The notes under the pieces are model-generated. The model was given only the letters and a program-made list of their open reading frames with translations, searched no databases and was not told where the DNA came from. From positions 114,107 through 178,106 of the forward strand of contig NZ_BMLT01000012.1 in the NCBI RefSeq assembly GCF_014645375.1: 64,000 nt of DNA, given 5' to 3'. Each line of letters starts with the position of its first letter. Positions within the stretch are counted from its first letter, which is position 1. The position numbers and the translations under genes are program-made. The DNA is from Marinobacterium nitratireducens. GTDB taxonomy: Bacteria; Pseudomonadota; Gammaproteobacteria; Pseudomonadales; Balneatricaceae. Shown piece by piece: positions 46,991 through 59,334 of the stretch.

Positions 46991-48178
46991 TTAATTGAGA
47001 ATGCGCTTGGCGGCGTCGTCGAGGGCATCCTTGACGGACTGGCGACCGGAGGTGATGTTTTTCAGCGCCGGCTCCATCGACGACCAGAAAGCCCCCATTT
47101 CCGGCACGTTCGGCATCGGCTCTCCCATCTCGGCATTCTTGAAGGTGGCGTAGATATTCGGGTCCTGCGACAGCTCCTCCATCAACTCGCGGTTGGCGAC
47201 CGCGCCCAGCGGCACATCCTCGTTGACCGTTTTAAGGCCCTCGACGCGCAGCAGATAGTTCTCCAGGAACTCGACCGCCAGATCCCGGTTCGGGCTGGCG
47301 GCGTTGAGGGTCGCGGCCAGTACACCGGTCAGGGGTTTGCCGGGCTGCTCGCCGACCGCCGGGATAGCGGCGACGCCGAAGTCGATGCCGCTTTTCTTGA
47401 GGTTGGCCCAGGACCAGGGACCGTTCAGCATCATCGCCACCTCGCCCTTGTTGAAGGCGGACTCCATGGCGCCGTAATCCGCCCCCCTTGGCATCACTCC
47501 GGTGTCGATGAGATCCTGCAAAAGACCCGCGGCGCGCAGACTGCCCGGGTTGTTCACGCCGGTGTCGGAGACATCATAGCCGTCCGCGGTTTTGCGAAAC
47601 GGATAGCCTCCCTCGGCGGCGAACAGCGGCCAGCTGAAGTAGGTGTTGTTGTAATCCCACAGAATCGCCTTCTTGCCCTCGGCTGCGAGCGACCTGTCGA
47701 GCGCCACCACGTCGGCGAAAGTCGCCGGCGGGGTATCGATCAGCGCCTTGTTGTAGATCAGCCCGATCGCCTCCACGGCCATCGGATAACCGTAATGGCG
47801 GCCATTGACGGTCACCGCATCCCAGGCGAAGTCGACGATGCCGTTCTTGACCTCGTCGCTGGGCTCCACCGGGACGATCAGGCCGCTGGCGGCCCATTCG
47901 CCGAAACGGTCGTGGGGCCAGATGAAGATATCCGGCCCGTTGCCGGTCGCCGCGGCCTGCTGAAACTTGTCGGTAACGTTGTCCGGATGGGACACCTCGA
48001 CCGCGATGCCGGTCTCGTCGGTAAACCTTTTGCCGACCTCGGCCAGCCCCTTGTATCCCTTGTCGCCGTTGATCCAGACGACGAGCTTGCCCTCTTCGAT
48101 CGCCGCCTGGGCGGCGGCGCCGAAGCCGCTCGCGGCGAATGACAGAGCCAGTGTGGCGATGAGTTTGTTCTTATTCAT
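46991..48178 (-). CDS. malE: Maltose/maltodextrin-binding protein
   Basis: Periplasmic binding protein, 395 aa with a 25-residue signal peptide ending AAAQA. The mature protein begins [20 protein letters not shown], near-identical in form to MalE, followed by [40 protein letters not shown] and the C-terminal hinge. It is the first gene of malEFG; a promoter region with two MalT-like boxes lies before it. Confidence 0.97.
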   Translation of the reverse strand: MNKNKLIATLALSFAASGFGAAAQAAIEEGKLVVWINGDKGYKGLAEVGKRFTDETGIAVEVSHPDNVTDKFQQAAATGNGPDIFIWPHDRFGEWAASGLIVPVEPSDEVKNGIVDFAWDAVTVNGRHYGYPMAVEAIGLIYNKALIDTPPATFADVVALDRSLAAEGKKAILWDYNNTYFSWPLFAAEGGYPFRKTADGYDVSDTGVNNPGSLRAAGLLQDLIDTGVMPRGADYGAMESAFNKGEVAMMLNGPWSWANLKKSGIDFGVAAIPAVGEQPGKPLTGVLAATLNAASPNRDLAVEFLENYLLRVEGLKTVNEDVPLGAVANRELMEELSQDPNIYATFKNAEMGEPMPNVPEMGAFWSSMEPALKNITSGRQSVKDALDDAAKRILN

Positions 48179-48273
48179 GGTGCGTACTACCCGTAAGCTT
48201 GTTTTTCTTTTAGCCCCCGCAGGGGCACAGTCTGAGGAACCTCACCATCGTCGTCGAGACGTGCCCGCGCCGC

Positions 48274-48283
48274 ATCCTCCCCC
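48274..48283 (-). promoter_or_regulatory. MalT-like box upstream of malE
   Basis: Reverse strand GGGGGAGGAT with GGAGGA core, about 95 bp before malE. Confidence 0.4.
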
Positions 48284-48305
48284 GCCGAAGTGGTCCGGGC
48301 GTAGT

Positions 48306-48315
48306 GGGGAGGAGT
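48306..48315 (+). promoter_or_regulatory. MalT-like box between malM and malE
   Basis: GGGGAGGAGT, 9 of 10 bases of the MalT consensus, about 130 bp before malE. Confidence 0.45.
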
Positions 48316-48325
48316 AGCCCGGGCA

Positions 48326-49195
48326 TCAACCCTCGAGCCCCGACTGAAGCCGCTCCAGCAGATGGCTGCGCGCGCCCTCTGCCCCGGCTTTTCGGGCCTC
48401 TTCCGCCAGTCTGAGCGCGCGGTCCAGATCCCCGCTGCTTAAAGCCGCGTCGATGGCGCCACGAAAATAGCGCTCGGTCTCGGGCAACGCGTCTTCCTGC
48501 GCAGCTTCAGGGGGCGCCACTGTCCCCTGCGCCGCTTCTGCCCCAGCCGTCCCGGCCACCGCCAGCAACGGCTGCAGCAACCGTTGCCCCGGCGCAAAGC
48601 CGCCCTGCGCATCGAGCCTGATTTCAATCAGGCCGGTGTCGCCGTGGGGCACGACCGGATCCGGAATGCTGGGCGGCTCATTGCCGTGAGCCCGGGCGAA
48701 GGTCTTGGCCGGATGCTCCAGGCGCGTGGCGCCGCTTCGCTGATACGGCGTGGTGTAAACGATCAGGTAACGCTCGCCGTCGATACGCAGGCGTCCCTGC
48801 AGCGCGTCGGGTGCGAATCCCCGTGCCGGACGATAGGGAAAGGCGTCCGCGTCGAACACGCGGGTCGGGCGCATGGCGCTATCGAGCAGGAGTACCCGGG
48901 GCTGAAATACTTCCTCGGCCACCAGGCTGGTCAGTGTCACTTCGAAGGAGCGGCCGGCATCCGGCAGGCGAAACGCCACAAAACGGCTGTCACCCTCGTC
49001 AAAGCGAAAACGGGGCGTATCGTCCGAGATGCTGATGGACAGCTTCGCTCCGACCGGCAGATCACGAAACGGCAGGGTCGAGAGCGTCTGGCAGCAGGAT
49101 GCCGGGGCCGAGGACGGCACTGACGGCTGTGCCTGGACCGGTGTCGCCAGCCAGAGCCCGATGCAGAGGAGCGGCAGGCTTACTAAGGTTTTCAT
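48326..49195 (-). CDS. malM: Maltose operon periplasmic protein MalM
   Basis: Periplasmic protein of unknown biochemical role found after lamB in mal operons. The 289 aa product has a 22-residue signal peptide (cleavage near PVQA), then CCQTLSTLPFRDLPVGAKLS and FRFDEGDSRFVAFRLP, typical of MalM; C-terminal RYFRGAIDAALSSGDLDRAL is helical. The start at 49195 gives the signal peptide and has GGGAGAAA before it. It follows lamB with a terminator-like hairpin between, as in E. coli. Confidence 0.92.
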   Translation of the reverse strand: MKTLVSLPLLCIGLWLATPVQAQPSVPSSAPASCCQTLSTLPFRDLPVGAKLSISISDDTPRFRFDEGDSRFVAFRLPDAGRSFEVTLTSLVAEEVFQPRVLLLDSAMRPTRVFDADAFPYRPARGFAPDALQGRLRIDGERYLIVYTTPYQRSGATRLEHPAKTFARAHGNEPPSIPDPVVPHGDTGLIEIRLDAQGGFAPGQRLLQPLLAVAGTAGAEAAQGTVAPPEAAQEDALPETERYFRGAIDAALSSGDLDRALRLAEEARKAGAEGARSHLLERLQSGLEG

Positions 49196-49239
49196 GATAT
49201 TTCTCCCACGTCGGGCCCGGGGAACCCCCGGGCCACAAC

Positions 49240-49277
49240 GAAAAAAGCCCCCGGCACGCGCCGGCCCGGGGGCAAAA
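49240..49277 (-). terminator. Terminator between lamB and malM
   Basis: Reverse strand: GCCCCCGGGCCGGCGC, GTGCCGGGGGC, TTTTTT. Strong hairpin; since malM has no other obvious promoter, partial read-through is likely. Confidence 0.85.
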
Positions 49278-49331
49278 ATCATGCTGAAGGGGTATGGGCG
49301 ACTGCGGCAAGGCCGCGCCCGCGACCGACGT

Positions 49332-50633
<1,302 letters not shown>

Positions 50634-50725
50634 TTATCGGAAGCGACCCGGGCAAACCGCTGTGCCGGGCCTGTCCGGCCCTTCGCCGGAAGGCCTACAG
50701 GATGGCGCCGGGCGCGCTACGCCAC

Positions 50726-50735
50726 ATCCTCCTGC
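50726..50735 (-). promoter_or_regulatory. MalT-like box upstream of lamB
   Basis: Reverse strand GCAGGAGGAT with the GGAGGA core, about 110 bp before lamB; a second imperfect match (GGGGATTAGA) is at 50761-50770. Confidence 0.4.
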
Positions 50736-50850
50736 CGGCGATTTGTTCAGGACGACCCAGGGGGATTAGAAAGAGGCTGATAGCGGGACAGACTCGGACA
50801 TCGGCTGTATCTGCTACTTTTATTAGCGTTTAACCAAGCGGAGTGCCGTT

Positions 50851-51531
50851 ATGTCCCAGCGTATCCTGATGGTCCTGACGTCCCACGACCGGCTGGGCGA
50901 CAGCCAGCACAGAACCGGCTTCTGGCTGGAGGAGTTCGCGGCCCCCTACTACGTGTTCAGGGATGCCGGTTGCGCCATCACCCTGGCGTCACCGGCCGGG
51001 GGGCAACCGCCGCTGGACCCGAGAAGCGACGAGCCCGAAGCCGCAACAGCGGCCACCGACCGCTTTCGCGCCGACAGCGACGCCACCGACGCTCTGGCCA
51101 ACACCCGCAAGCTTGAGGATCTGGACGCCGGCGACTACGACGCCGTCTTCTTTCCCGGCGGACACGGCCCGCTCTGGGACCTGGCCGAGAATGGCGACTG
51201 CATCGCGCTGATCGAGGCGCTTTACTCCAGCGGCCGGCCGGTCGCCGCGGTATGCCACGGCCCCGCGGCACTGCGCCATGCTTTCAGCGCCGGGGAGCCG
51301 CTGGTTCGGGGTCTGAAGGTGACCGGTTTCTCCAATCAGGAGGAGGACGCCATCGGCCTGACCGGCATCGTACCTTTTCTGATCGAGGACATGCTGCGCA
51401 GCAACGGCGGGCACTACAGCCGTGCAGACGTTTGGCAGGAATACGTCGTTAGCGACGGTCGCCTGGTTACCGGACAGAACCCGGCCTCCTCGGCAGCGAC
51501 CGCCCGGGCACTTCTGCAGCTGCTGGGCTGA
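50851..51531 (+). CDS. DJ-1/PfpI-family protein (Hsp31-like glyoxalase/deglycase type)
   Basis: The 226 aa product has the nucleophile-elbow cysteine C135 in VAAVCHGPAALRHAF and the upstream acidic residue in RTGFWLEEFAAPYY; FFPGGHGPLWDL is the conserved loop. This layout fits Hsp31/type 1 glutamine-amidotransferase-like class. Members convert methylglyoxal to lactate or act as chaperones. mgsA in the window makes methylglyoxal, but the genes are 23 kb apart, so a link is only suggestive. Confidence 0.92.
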   Translation: MSQRILMVLTSHDRLGDSQHRTGFWLEEFAAPYYVFRDAGCAITLASPAGGQPPLDPRSDEPEAATAATDRFRADSDATDALANTRKLEDLDAGDYDAVFFPGGHGPLWDLAENGDCIALIEALYSSGRPVAAVCHGPAALRHAFSAGEPLVRGLKVTGFSNQEEDAIGLTGIVPFLIEDMLRSNGGHYSRADVWQEYVVSDGRLVTGQNPASSAATARALLQLLG

Positions 51532-51591
51532 GTCGTTTGCCTGCGTACCCCTTGCCCGATCTGTAACAGCATTCGCGACGCGGCACCGCTT

Positions 51592-52776
51592 CTACACGCC
51601 ACCGGATCGTACACCGGAACGGTCGTACAGCAGCAGACCGCAGGCTGTCAGGGCGGCGAACAGCGCGCCGGCGAGGAAGCAGGCCTGAGGTCCGAAGCCG
51701 TCCCACAGCCAGCCTGCGATCAGGCTTGCCAGCAGCAGCGCAATACCGGTAACGAAATTGAACAGGCCAAATGCGGTTCCCCTGAGCGCCTTTGGCGAGG
51801 TATCGGCGACCAGTTTTGACAGCAGCCCCTGGGTGAAGGCCATGTGCCCGCCCCAGAGTGCGGCACCGGCAAAGGCCATGACGGGCGTGGCGGCCCGGGC
51901 CAGCACCAGGTCGGCGGCGATCAGCAGCACAAGCCCCAGCAGAAGCAGGTGCCGTGCCGGCATGCGGTCGGCGGCCGCGCCGGCCGGATAGGCACCAAGC
52001 GCATAGCAGGCGCTCATCACAAGCATGACCAGCGGTACCCAGGCGATATCGAGACCGACATCGCGGGCTCGCAGTACCAGAAAGGCTTCGCTGAAGCGCG
52101 CCAGCGTGAACACCGCCCCCAGACCCACCACCAGCCAGTAGCGCACCGGCATCTGCGCCAGCGCTGACAGCCGCGGCAGCGGGCCCCGCTCGCGCGGCAG
52201 CGCCTTTTCCGGCTCACGCACGAAACCTGCCAGCAGCAGCACTGTAATCAGCGCCGGAAACAGCGCAACCCACATTGCCGCCTGAATATCGTCGTCGAAC
52301 AGCAGCATGCAGACCACCGCAAGCCCGGGGCCGACGAAAGCACCTACCGAGTCCAGTGCCTGACGCAAGCCATAAGCCGCTCCGCGTTGCGCCGCCGGCG
52401 TAATGTCGGCGATAAGCGCGTCGCGCGGCGCTCCGCGTATTCCCTTGCCAAGCCTGTCGATAAATCGGGCTGCGAAGACCCAGGCGGCATTCGGCGCCAG
52501 CGGAAACAGCGGTTTGGTCAGCGCCGCCAGGCCGTAGCCGGTCACCATCAGCCACTTGCGACGCCCGAGGGCATCGCTGAGCGCACCGGAAAACACCTTG
52601 GTAATCGCCGCCGTCGCCTCGGCCACCCCCTCGATCAGCCCGACGGTGATCATCGAGCTGCCCAGCACCGTCACCATGAACAGTGGCAGCAGGCTGTGTA
52701 TCAGTTCCGAGGATATGTCCATGAACAGCGAACCAAACCCCAGCACCCAGATGCTGGACGGCAGGGCCTTGCGCAT
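51592..52776 (-). CDS. MFS transporter
   Basis: Inner-membrane carrier of 394 aa with about 12 helices. The loop 2-3 motif is SGALSDALGRRKWLMV, and DRLGKGIRGAPRDALIADIT is typical of a subgroup of poorly characterised MFS exporters. The substrate is not known. It is divergent from the NUDIX gene and convergent with the DJ-1-like gene, with no operon partners. Confidence 0.92.
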   Translation of the reverse strand: MRKALPSSIWVLGFGSLFMDISSELIHSLLPLFMVTVLGSSMITVGLIEGVAEATAAITKVFSGALSDALGRRKWLMVTGYGLAALTKPLFPLAPNAAWVFAARFIDRLGKGIRGAPRDALIADITPAAQRGAAYGLRQALDSVGAFVGPGLAVVCMLLFDDDIQAAMWVALFPALITVLLLAGFVREPEKALPRERGPLPRLSALAQMPVRYWLVVGLGAVFTLARFSEAFLVLRARDVGLDIAWVPLVMLVMSACYALGAYPAGAAADRMPARHLLLLGLVLLIAADLVLARAATPVMAFAGAALWGGHMAFTQGLLSKLVADTSPKALRGTAFGLFNFVTGIALLLASLIAGWLWDGFGPQACFLAGALFAALTACGLLLYDRSGVRSGGV

Positions 52777-52861
52777 CGCTTCTCTCCGAACGACCGGGAT
52801 AACGGACAGTGTAGTCGGCTATACTGGCCTCCCCGGCAACCGAAGAACCCAGGAGAAGCAG

Positions 52862-53290
52862 GTGCAGCACCCGGATACGCCAATGATGCCGATCGCCGCC
52901 GCCAGCGCGGTCGTCATCCGCGACGGCGAAGCCCTGATGGTCAAGAGAGGGCGCGCGCCCAACAAGGACCTGTGGAGCTTTCCCGGCGGCAAGATCGAAC
53001 CCGGCGAGACGGTGGCTCAGGCGGCGCTGCGCGAACTGGTCGAGGAAACCGGCGTCCGGGCCGAGGCTCGGGAGCTGATCCGGGTTCTCGATATCATCGC
53101 CCGCGACGATGCGCAGCTTCAGTACCACTATCTGCTGGTGGTGATGCGATGCGACTGGCTCGGCGGCGACCCGGTCGCCGCGGACGATGCCGCCGATGCC
53201 CGCTGGATTCCGCTGTGGCAACTGCGCGAGGGGCACTACCCGCTGACCGACACTGTTCTGCCGATCCTGGAGCAGCTGGATGCCTGCTGA
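52862..53290 (+). CDS. NUDIX hydrolase
   Basis: The 142 aa product carries the full Nudix box at residues 43-65 (GKIEPGETVAQAALRELVEE then TGV), so it cleaves a nucleoside diphosphate linked to another moiety with Mg2+ or Mn2+. Start chosen as GTG at 52862 behind AGGAGAAGCAG; an ATG at 52883 is the alternative. Substrate unknown; ADP-ribose or nucleotide sanitation are common in this size class. Confidence 0.9.
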   Translation: MQHPDTPMMPIAAASAVVIRDGEALMVKRGRAPNKDLWSFPGGKIEPGETVAQAALRELVEETGVRAEARELIRVLDIIARDDAQLQYHYLLVVMRCDWLGGDPVAADDAADARWIPLWQLREGHYPLTDTVLPILEQLDAC

Positions 53291-53363
53291 GTGCCGACCC
53301 GTTACCTGCAGGGCAAAGCCCGATAGAATGTGACTTTCTCCGGCTTTGGCATGACAACGGAAC

Positions 53364-54236
53364 ATGGAGATCATCCGAAAACGTATCGAACGACAGGTCT
53401 TTGCACTGACCGGACTGGCGCTTGGCGAAATCGACTACGAACATCCCGCCGGGGATCCCGGCCTGTTCGGCCCCGAAAGCATCTGCTGGCGGGTGCATGG
53501 CGATTTCCCCTCGATGCTGTGCGGCGGCATCAGCGCCCTGATGCTGCAGATGCTTCACCCCGCTGCCCTGGCGGGGGTATGGGATCACTCACGCTTTCGC
53601 GACGACATGCTCGGCAGATTGCGCCGCACCAGTCAGTTCATCGCCGCTACCACTTTCGCCACCACGCCCGATGCCCAGAGGCTCATCGCCAGGGTCAGGA
53701 ACATTCACTCGGCGGTATCCGGCACCACCGCCGACGGGCAGTCCTACGCCGCCAGCGATCCGCAACTGCTGACCTGGGTGCATGTCGCCGAAGTCAGCAG
53801 CTTCTTCAAGGCCTATCAGCGCTACTGCGATCCGGCAATCAGCGCCAGCGACCGGGACCGCTACTACGACGAGGTCGCCCGTATCGCTGAGGCGCTGGGC
53901 GCGACCGACATCCCGCGCACGGGGCCGGACATCGATGCCTACCTGCAGCGCATGCGCCCCCGACTGCGCTATGACGAGCGTACCGCGCAGGTGTTGTCGC
54001 TGTTGCTGAAGGCGCCTTCGCCCAACCGCATGACGCAACCGGTCGGCCGCCTGATGACGGCCGCCGCCATCGACCTGCTGCCGGACTGGGCCGGCCGGAT
54101 GGCGAATTTGACGCCGGGGCCGGCAAGGCGCCGGCTCACCCGCGCAGGTATGGATCAGATGGCGAGCACGCTCAGATGGGCCATTCGCAACGGCGCCTCC
54201 CATCGCGCCCGCCGCCGCATGGGCATAGCCGTATAG
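53364..54236 (+). CDS. MpaB/Lcp-like oxygenase-fold protein (DUF2236)
   Basis: The 290 aa product has the DUF2236 hallmarks: FGPESICWRVHGDFPSMLCG, a LMLQMLHPAALAGVWDHSRF segment with conserved histidine, RTSQFIAATTFATTPDA, and TWVHVAEVSSFFKAYQRYC. Relatives are haem-containing latex-clearing protein and MpaB. The function here is unknown. It lies alone, 240 bases before pobA. Confidence 0.88.
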   Translation: MEIIRKRIERQVFALTGLALGEIDYEHPAGDPGLFGPESICWRVHGDFPSMLCGGISALMLQMLHPAALAGVWDHSRFRDDMLGRLRRTSQFIAATTFATTPDAQRLIARVRNIHSAVSGTTADGQSYAASDPQLLTWVHVAEVSSFFKAYQRYCDPAISASDRDRYYDEVARIAEALGATDIPRTGPDIDAYLQRMRPRLRYDERTAQVLSLLLKAPSPNRMTQPVGRLMTAAAIDLLPDWAGRMANLTPGPARRRLTRAGMDQMASTLRWAIRNGASHRARRRMGIAV

Positions 54237-54273
54237 CAGGGTGAGCGGATTCTCTGTTCGCCTCCCGGAGTGA

Positions 54274-55695
<1,422 letters not shown>

Positions 55696-55725
55696 TGCCG
55701 TAGCCCCCTCGCCCCGCCTTCAAAT

Positions 55726-55750
55726 AGCCCCGGAACTCCGGGGCTTTTTT
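55726..55750 (+). terminator. Rho-independent terminator of pobA
   Basis: AGCCCCGG, AACT loop, CCGGGGCTTTTTT, 30 bases after the stop. Confidence 0.88.
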
Positions 55751-55799
55751 GTGGCTGGCCGTACGTGCGCGGGAACGCAAAGGATGAGAGATAACGCAG

Positions 55800-56275
55800 G
55801 CGCAGCGTGCCGGTCACCGCATACGTCTATGCGGTGCGCTTCGTTGCACTCAGGGCACCCTACGTCCCCTTCCCGCTTCAGCACGATGAAACAGGCGCTT
55901 CGCAGATTAGCGTGAAGCCAGAGGCCAAAAATAGGTTGGGTCTAGCGGCGCTGGCGACCGCATTGGACTGCAGAAATGCCGGTATTGCAGGAGCAAATGC
56001 CGGCCGCGTAACCCAACATGCGCGGTACCCATTTCAGGCTGCGGACTGCGCCCGGGCGATCTACGGGCTGAACTTAAAACAGGCCCCGGGGCATCCTACC
56101 GAAGCCTGTGGTATCGCGTGCTTCGTAGGATGTGGTGGAGCGCAGCGCAACCCATCGCCCTGAGTGCAACGAGGCGCACCGCAACGATGCGCTGCGGTGC
56201 GCTTCGCCTGAGTGAAGCGAACGGCACCGTAACATCTCGGCACGCTTCGCTGCACTCAAGGTGCCCTACAGGCTT
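55800..56275. repeat. Cluster of degenerate intergenic repeats between pobA and the TRAP operon
   Basis: Several copies of a motif of the form GGTGCGCTTCGTTGCACTCA followed by GGGCACCCTACG are present in both orientations (about 55836-55866, 56160-56230, 56238-56270), plus GTAGGATGTGGTGGAGCGCA (from 56128). The copy at 56238-56270 matches the site interrupted by the MITE at 11159. No gene is supported in this 650-bp gap. Confidence 0.6.
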
Positions 56276-56276
56276 T

Positions 56277-56309
56277 AAAAAAAAGCCCCGGGGCGCAAAC
56301 CCCGGGGCT
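56277..56309 (-). terminator. Terminator of the TRAP transporter operon
   Basis: Reverse strand AGCCCCGGGG, TTTGCG, CCCCGGGGCTTTTTTT: 10-bp GC stem with T-tract, 32 bases after dctM. Confidence 0.9.
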
Positions 56310-56341
56310 ATTTAGTGCTTGAGCTGTACGGCGGTCCGTTA

Positions 56342-57628
56342 CTACACCAGGCCCAGCGCCAGCACCGGGAACAGGATCAGCAGTGCCAGGCGCACGATGT
56401 CGGAGAGCACGAACGGGAATACGCCCTTGAATATCTGGCCAATGCCGACATCCGGCGCCACGCTCTTGATAACGAAGACGTTCATGCCTACCGGCGGCGT
56501 GATCAGGCCAAGCTCGACGGTGATAACGGCAACGATACCGAACCAGACCGGATCGAAACCGGCTTCCAGCACCAGCGGCAGCACCACCGGCACCGTCAGC
56601 AGCAGCATCGCCAGGCTATCCATCACGCAACCGAGCAGGATGAACAGCAGCAGCACGCAGAACAGTACCGCGTAAGGCGACAGTCCAAGCCCGCCAACCA
56701 GGTCGGTCAGGTAAAACGATATCCGCGAAACCGACAGGAAGTAACCGAAGATCTCGGCACCGACGATCATAAAGAAAATCATCGCCGACAGCGCCAGGGT
56801 CTCCTCCACCGCATCGATCAGGTCGCGCCAGCCCATGCCGCGGAACAGCGCCACGACCAGGGTTGCGAAGGCCCCAATGGCCGCCGCTTCGGTCGGCGTA
56901 AACAGACCGCTGTAGATACCGCCGATGATGACCGCGAAGATGAACATGAACGGCAGGAAACCGCGCAGTCCGACAATTTTCTGCTTCAGGCTGGTCGGTT
57001 CACCGGGCTGAGCCAGATCCGGGCGGTAGTGCACCAGCAGGGCAATGGTGATGCAGTAGAGCACCAGGCCCAGGATCCCCGGAATCAGGCCGGCAATGAA
57101 CATGTCGCCGACGGACTGCTCGGTGATCAGTGCGTACAGCAGCAGCGCGATGCTCGGAGGAATCATGATCCCCAGGGTACCACCCGCCGCCAGCGTACCG
57201 GTGGCGAGGGAGTCGGCATAGCCGTGGCGGCGCATCTCCGGCAGCGCGACGCGGGACATGCTCGCAGCGGTCGCTACCGAAGAGCCGGAGATCGCCGAGA
57301 AGGTGCCGCAGGCCGATACCGCCGCCAACGCCATGCCCCCGCGCCAGCCGCCGAACAGCGAACGGGCGGCATTAAACAGCTCGCTCGACATGTTCGCCTT
57401 CGACGCCAGCACACCGAGCAAGAGAAACATCGGAATCGGACTGAAGCTGTAGTTGCTGAGGGTTTCGAACGGGCCCGCCTCGAGAATCGCGACCGCCGGC
57501 TCGAAAGCCACTATGGTGCCAAAGCCAATCACACCCGCACCGGCCATTGCCAGCGCAATCGGGCAACGCAGCGCGATCATCACCAGCATCACGGCGACAC
57601 AGAGTAAACCGATTACCGGTGCGCTCAT
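56342..57628 (-). CDS. TRAP transporter large permease (DctM)
   Basis: The 428 aa inner-membrane protein carries about 12 helices and the DctM motifs SPIPMFLLLGVLASKANMS, ACGTFSAISGSSVATAASMS, TLGIMIPPSIALLLYALIT and FTPTEAAAIGAFATL. It forms the Na+-driven channel with DctQ and DctP. It overlaps dctQ by 4 bases (ATGA), so the operon reads dctP-dctQ-dctM. Substrate unknown; neighbourhood favours an aromatic or hydroaromatic acid. Confidence 0.95.
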   Translation of the reverse strand: MSAPVIGLLCVAVMLVMIALRCPIALAMAGAGVIGFGTIVAFEPAVAILEAGPFETLSNYSFSPIPMFLLLGVLASKANMSSELFNAARSLFGGWRGGMALAAVSACGTFSAISGSSVATAASMSRVALPEMRRHGYADSLATGTLAAGGTLGIMIPPSIALLLYALITEQSVGDMFIAGLIPGILGLVLYCITIALLVHYRPDLAQPGEPTSLKQKIVGLRGFLPFMFIFAVIIGGIYSGLFTPTEAAAIGAFATLVVALFRGMGWRDLIDAVEETLALSAMIFFMIVGAEIFGYFLSVSRISFYLTDLVGGLGLSPYAVLFCVLLLFILLGCVMDSLAMLLLTVPVVLPLVLEAGFDPVWFGIVAVITVELGLITPPVGMNVFVIKSVAPDVGIGQIFKGVFPFVLSDIVRLALLILFPVLALGLV

Positions 57629-58140
57629 GATGTACGCTCCTTACGCCCGAGAAGTTCAAGAATGCCACTGATAAAGCCACGCAGCGCCAGCAGCGCCAGC
57701 GCCCCCGAGGCGACCGCATAGATCGGCGCCATCGGCAGCAGTAGGTCCTGCGTCAGTTCGCCGCTCATCCCGGCAGCACCGGCGGCATGGTAGAAGCGCC
57801 AGCATAGCAAGGCACCGAAAACACCGAAGCAGACGGTGTAAAAGCCGTCGAACAGCTGAAGTGTGCGCTCGTGCAGGTTGTGGGTGAAGAGGTCAACCAC
57901 GATCTGTCCTTTGTCGACCGCGTACGGAAAGGCAAACAGCATCGAGAACAGCAACCCGAACTTCACCAACTCGATCCCGCCGACAAAGGTAAGATCGACG
58001 CTGCCGTCGGTCACGGCAAACAGACTGCGGGCAGCGACATCCACCACCACCGTCAGCATCATCGATATCAGCAGCAGGCCGCTGATCCGGTAGAGGATCA
58101 GCGAGACTGCGTCTACAGCTTTTACCAGCCAGTTCATCAT
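57625..58140 (-). CDS. TRAP transporter small permease (DctQ)
   Basis: The 171 aa protein has four hydrophobic segments; conserved features are RISGLLLISMMLTVVVDVAA, ELVKFGLLFSMLFAFPYAVD and GQIVVDLFT. It begins MMNW after AAGAGGTCCG and is 8 bases behind dctP. Partner of DctM. Confidence 0.93.
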   Translation of the reverse strand: MMNWLVKAVDAVSLILYRISGLLLISMMLTVVVDVAARSLFAVTDGSVDLTFVGGIELVKFGLLFSMLFAFPYAVDKGQIVVDLFTHNLHERTLQLFDGFYTVCFGVFGALLCWRFYHAAGAAGMSGELTQDLLLPMAPIYAVASGALALLALRGFISGILELLGRKERTS

Positions 58141-58148
58141 CGGACCTC

Positions 58149-59165
58149 TTAGCTGCCGCAGCTAGCACTCAGTTCGCGGGCGCGGGCATAGACATCACGC
58201 GCCGGCAGACCGCGTTCCTCGAGTTCGTTCAGATACTTCTCGGCGGCTGCGTCCAGAACCGGTTTCCAGGCCGCATTCTCGGCGCCGCCTTCCAGGGTGA
58301 TGATCTCGTGGCCCGCCGCCGCTGCTTCCTCGCGGCCCTGGCGGTCCAGTTCGTCGAATGCCGTCGCCAGCTTCTGGGACCAGACCTGACCGGAGTGCTC
58401 ATCGACGATTTTCTTGAGCTCTTCCGGCATGCCGTCGTAGATCCCCTTGTTCATGGTGACGACGAACGACAGGGTATAGAGACCGACTTCGGTGTGGTGC
58501 TGCGTCTCTTCGTTGAGGCGGAAGCTCTTGATACCCTCCCAAGGCATCGCGACACCGTCGATTACGCCACGCTGCAACGACGGATAGGTTTCCGGTGCCG
58601 GCATGCCAACCGGCTGAGCGCCCAGCCCCTCGAGCAGTTCCGCAACGACGGTGGTCGGGCGGCGAATCTTCAGGCCTGCCAGATCTTCGGGCTTGTGGAT
58701 CGCCTTTTCCTTGGTATGGATATCGCCCGGACCATGGGTGAAGACGTAGAGAACGTGGGTATCGTCATATTCGCCGCTGATCTTGCCTTCGTCGTACAGC
58801 GACTGGATGACGCAGGAGCCCTGAGCGGCGGTTTTGGCCATGCCCGGCAGTTCGACCACCTGGGTCAGCGGGAAACGGTTGGCACTGTAGCCCTGCACCG
58901 TGGCGGTAACGTCAGCAATGCGGTTTTTCACGGCATCGTAGCTCTGGGGCGCTTTCGTCAGCGTTTGTGACGGATAGAATTCGACTTCGATACGCCCGTC
59001 CGACGCCTCTTCGAGAGCCTGTCCCCAGGATTCGAACGCAGTATGTATGCCCGAGGTTGCGGGCCAGAAATGTGCAAAGCGCAGGTTGTATTCCGCAGCC
59101 TGGGCGCTGGCTAGCGGCAACAGACCGAGCAGGGTGGAAGCGGCAAGAGTGGTCAGTTTGTTCAT
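58149..59165 (-). CDS. TRAP transporter substrate-binding protein (DctP)
   Basis: Periplasmic receptor, 338 aa, with a signal peptide ending near ASAQA and the mature start AEYNLRFAHFWPATSGIHTA. The substrate-carboxylate-binding arginine is expected in DLAGLKIRRPTTVVAELLEG and the linker VGMPAPETYPSLQRGVIDGV is conserved. AAGGTGAACGG is the ribosome site. Ligand unknown; linked genes suggest an aromatic or shikimate-type acid. Confidence 0.95.
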   Translation of the reverse strand: MNKLTTLAASTLLGLLPLASAQAAEYNLRFAHFWPATSGIHTAFESWGQALEEASDGRIEVEFYPSQTLTKAPQSYDAVKNRIADVTATVQGYSANRFPLTQVVELPGMAKTAAQGSCVIQSLYDEGKISGEYDDTHVLYVFTHGPGDIHTKEKAIHKPEDLAGLKIRRPTTVVAELLEGLGAQPVGMPAPETYPSLQRGVIDGVAMPWEGIKSFRLNEETQHHTEVGLYTLSFVVTMNKGIYDGMPEELKKIVDEHSGQVWSQKLATAFDELDRQGREEAAAAGHEIITLEGGAENAAWKPVLDAAAEKYLNELEERGLPARDVYARARELSASCGS

Positions 59166-59334
59166 CCGTTCACCTTTCGTTCTTTTTATGGCACGCACTC
59201 GACCGAAAGTGTGGTGTGGACGTTCAGGCGATTCAAGAAAGCGAAAACGTCCGTCAGTCAGGCGCGTACCGATTGGTTCAAGTCTAAGATATAGACTCGA
59301 AACGATATCCGAAAATGACTTTTGAAGCTTTTTT

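Noticed and set aside
46178..48142. 654-codon open frame opposite malE and malF
   Set aside because: Antisense shadow covering two well-conserved genes and their junction; composition typical of GC-driven spurious frames.
51592..54236. Genomic-island boundary between MFS, NUDIX and DUF2236 genes
   Set aside because: No integrase, tRNA, direct repeats or clear change in composition; single unlinked genes are the simpler reading.
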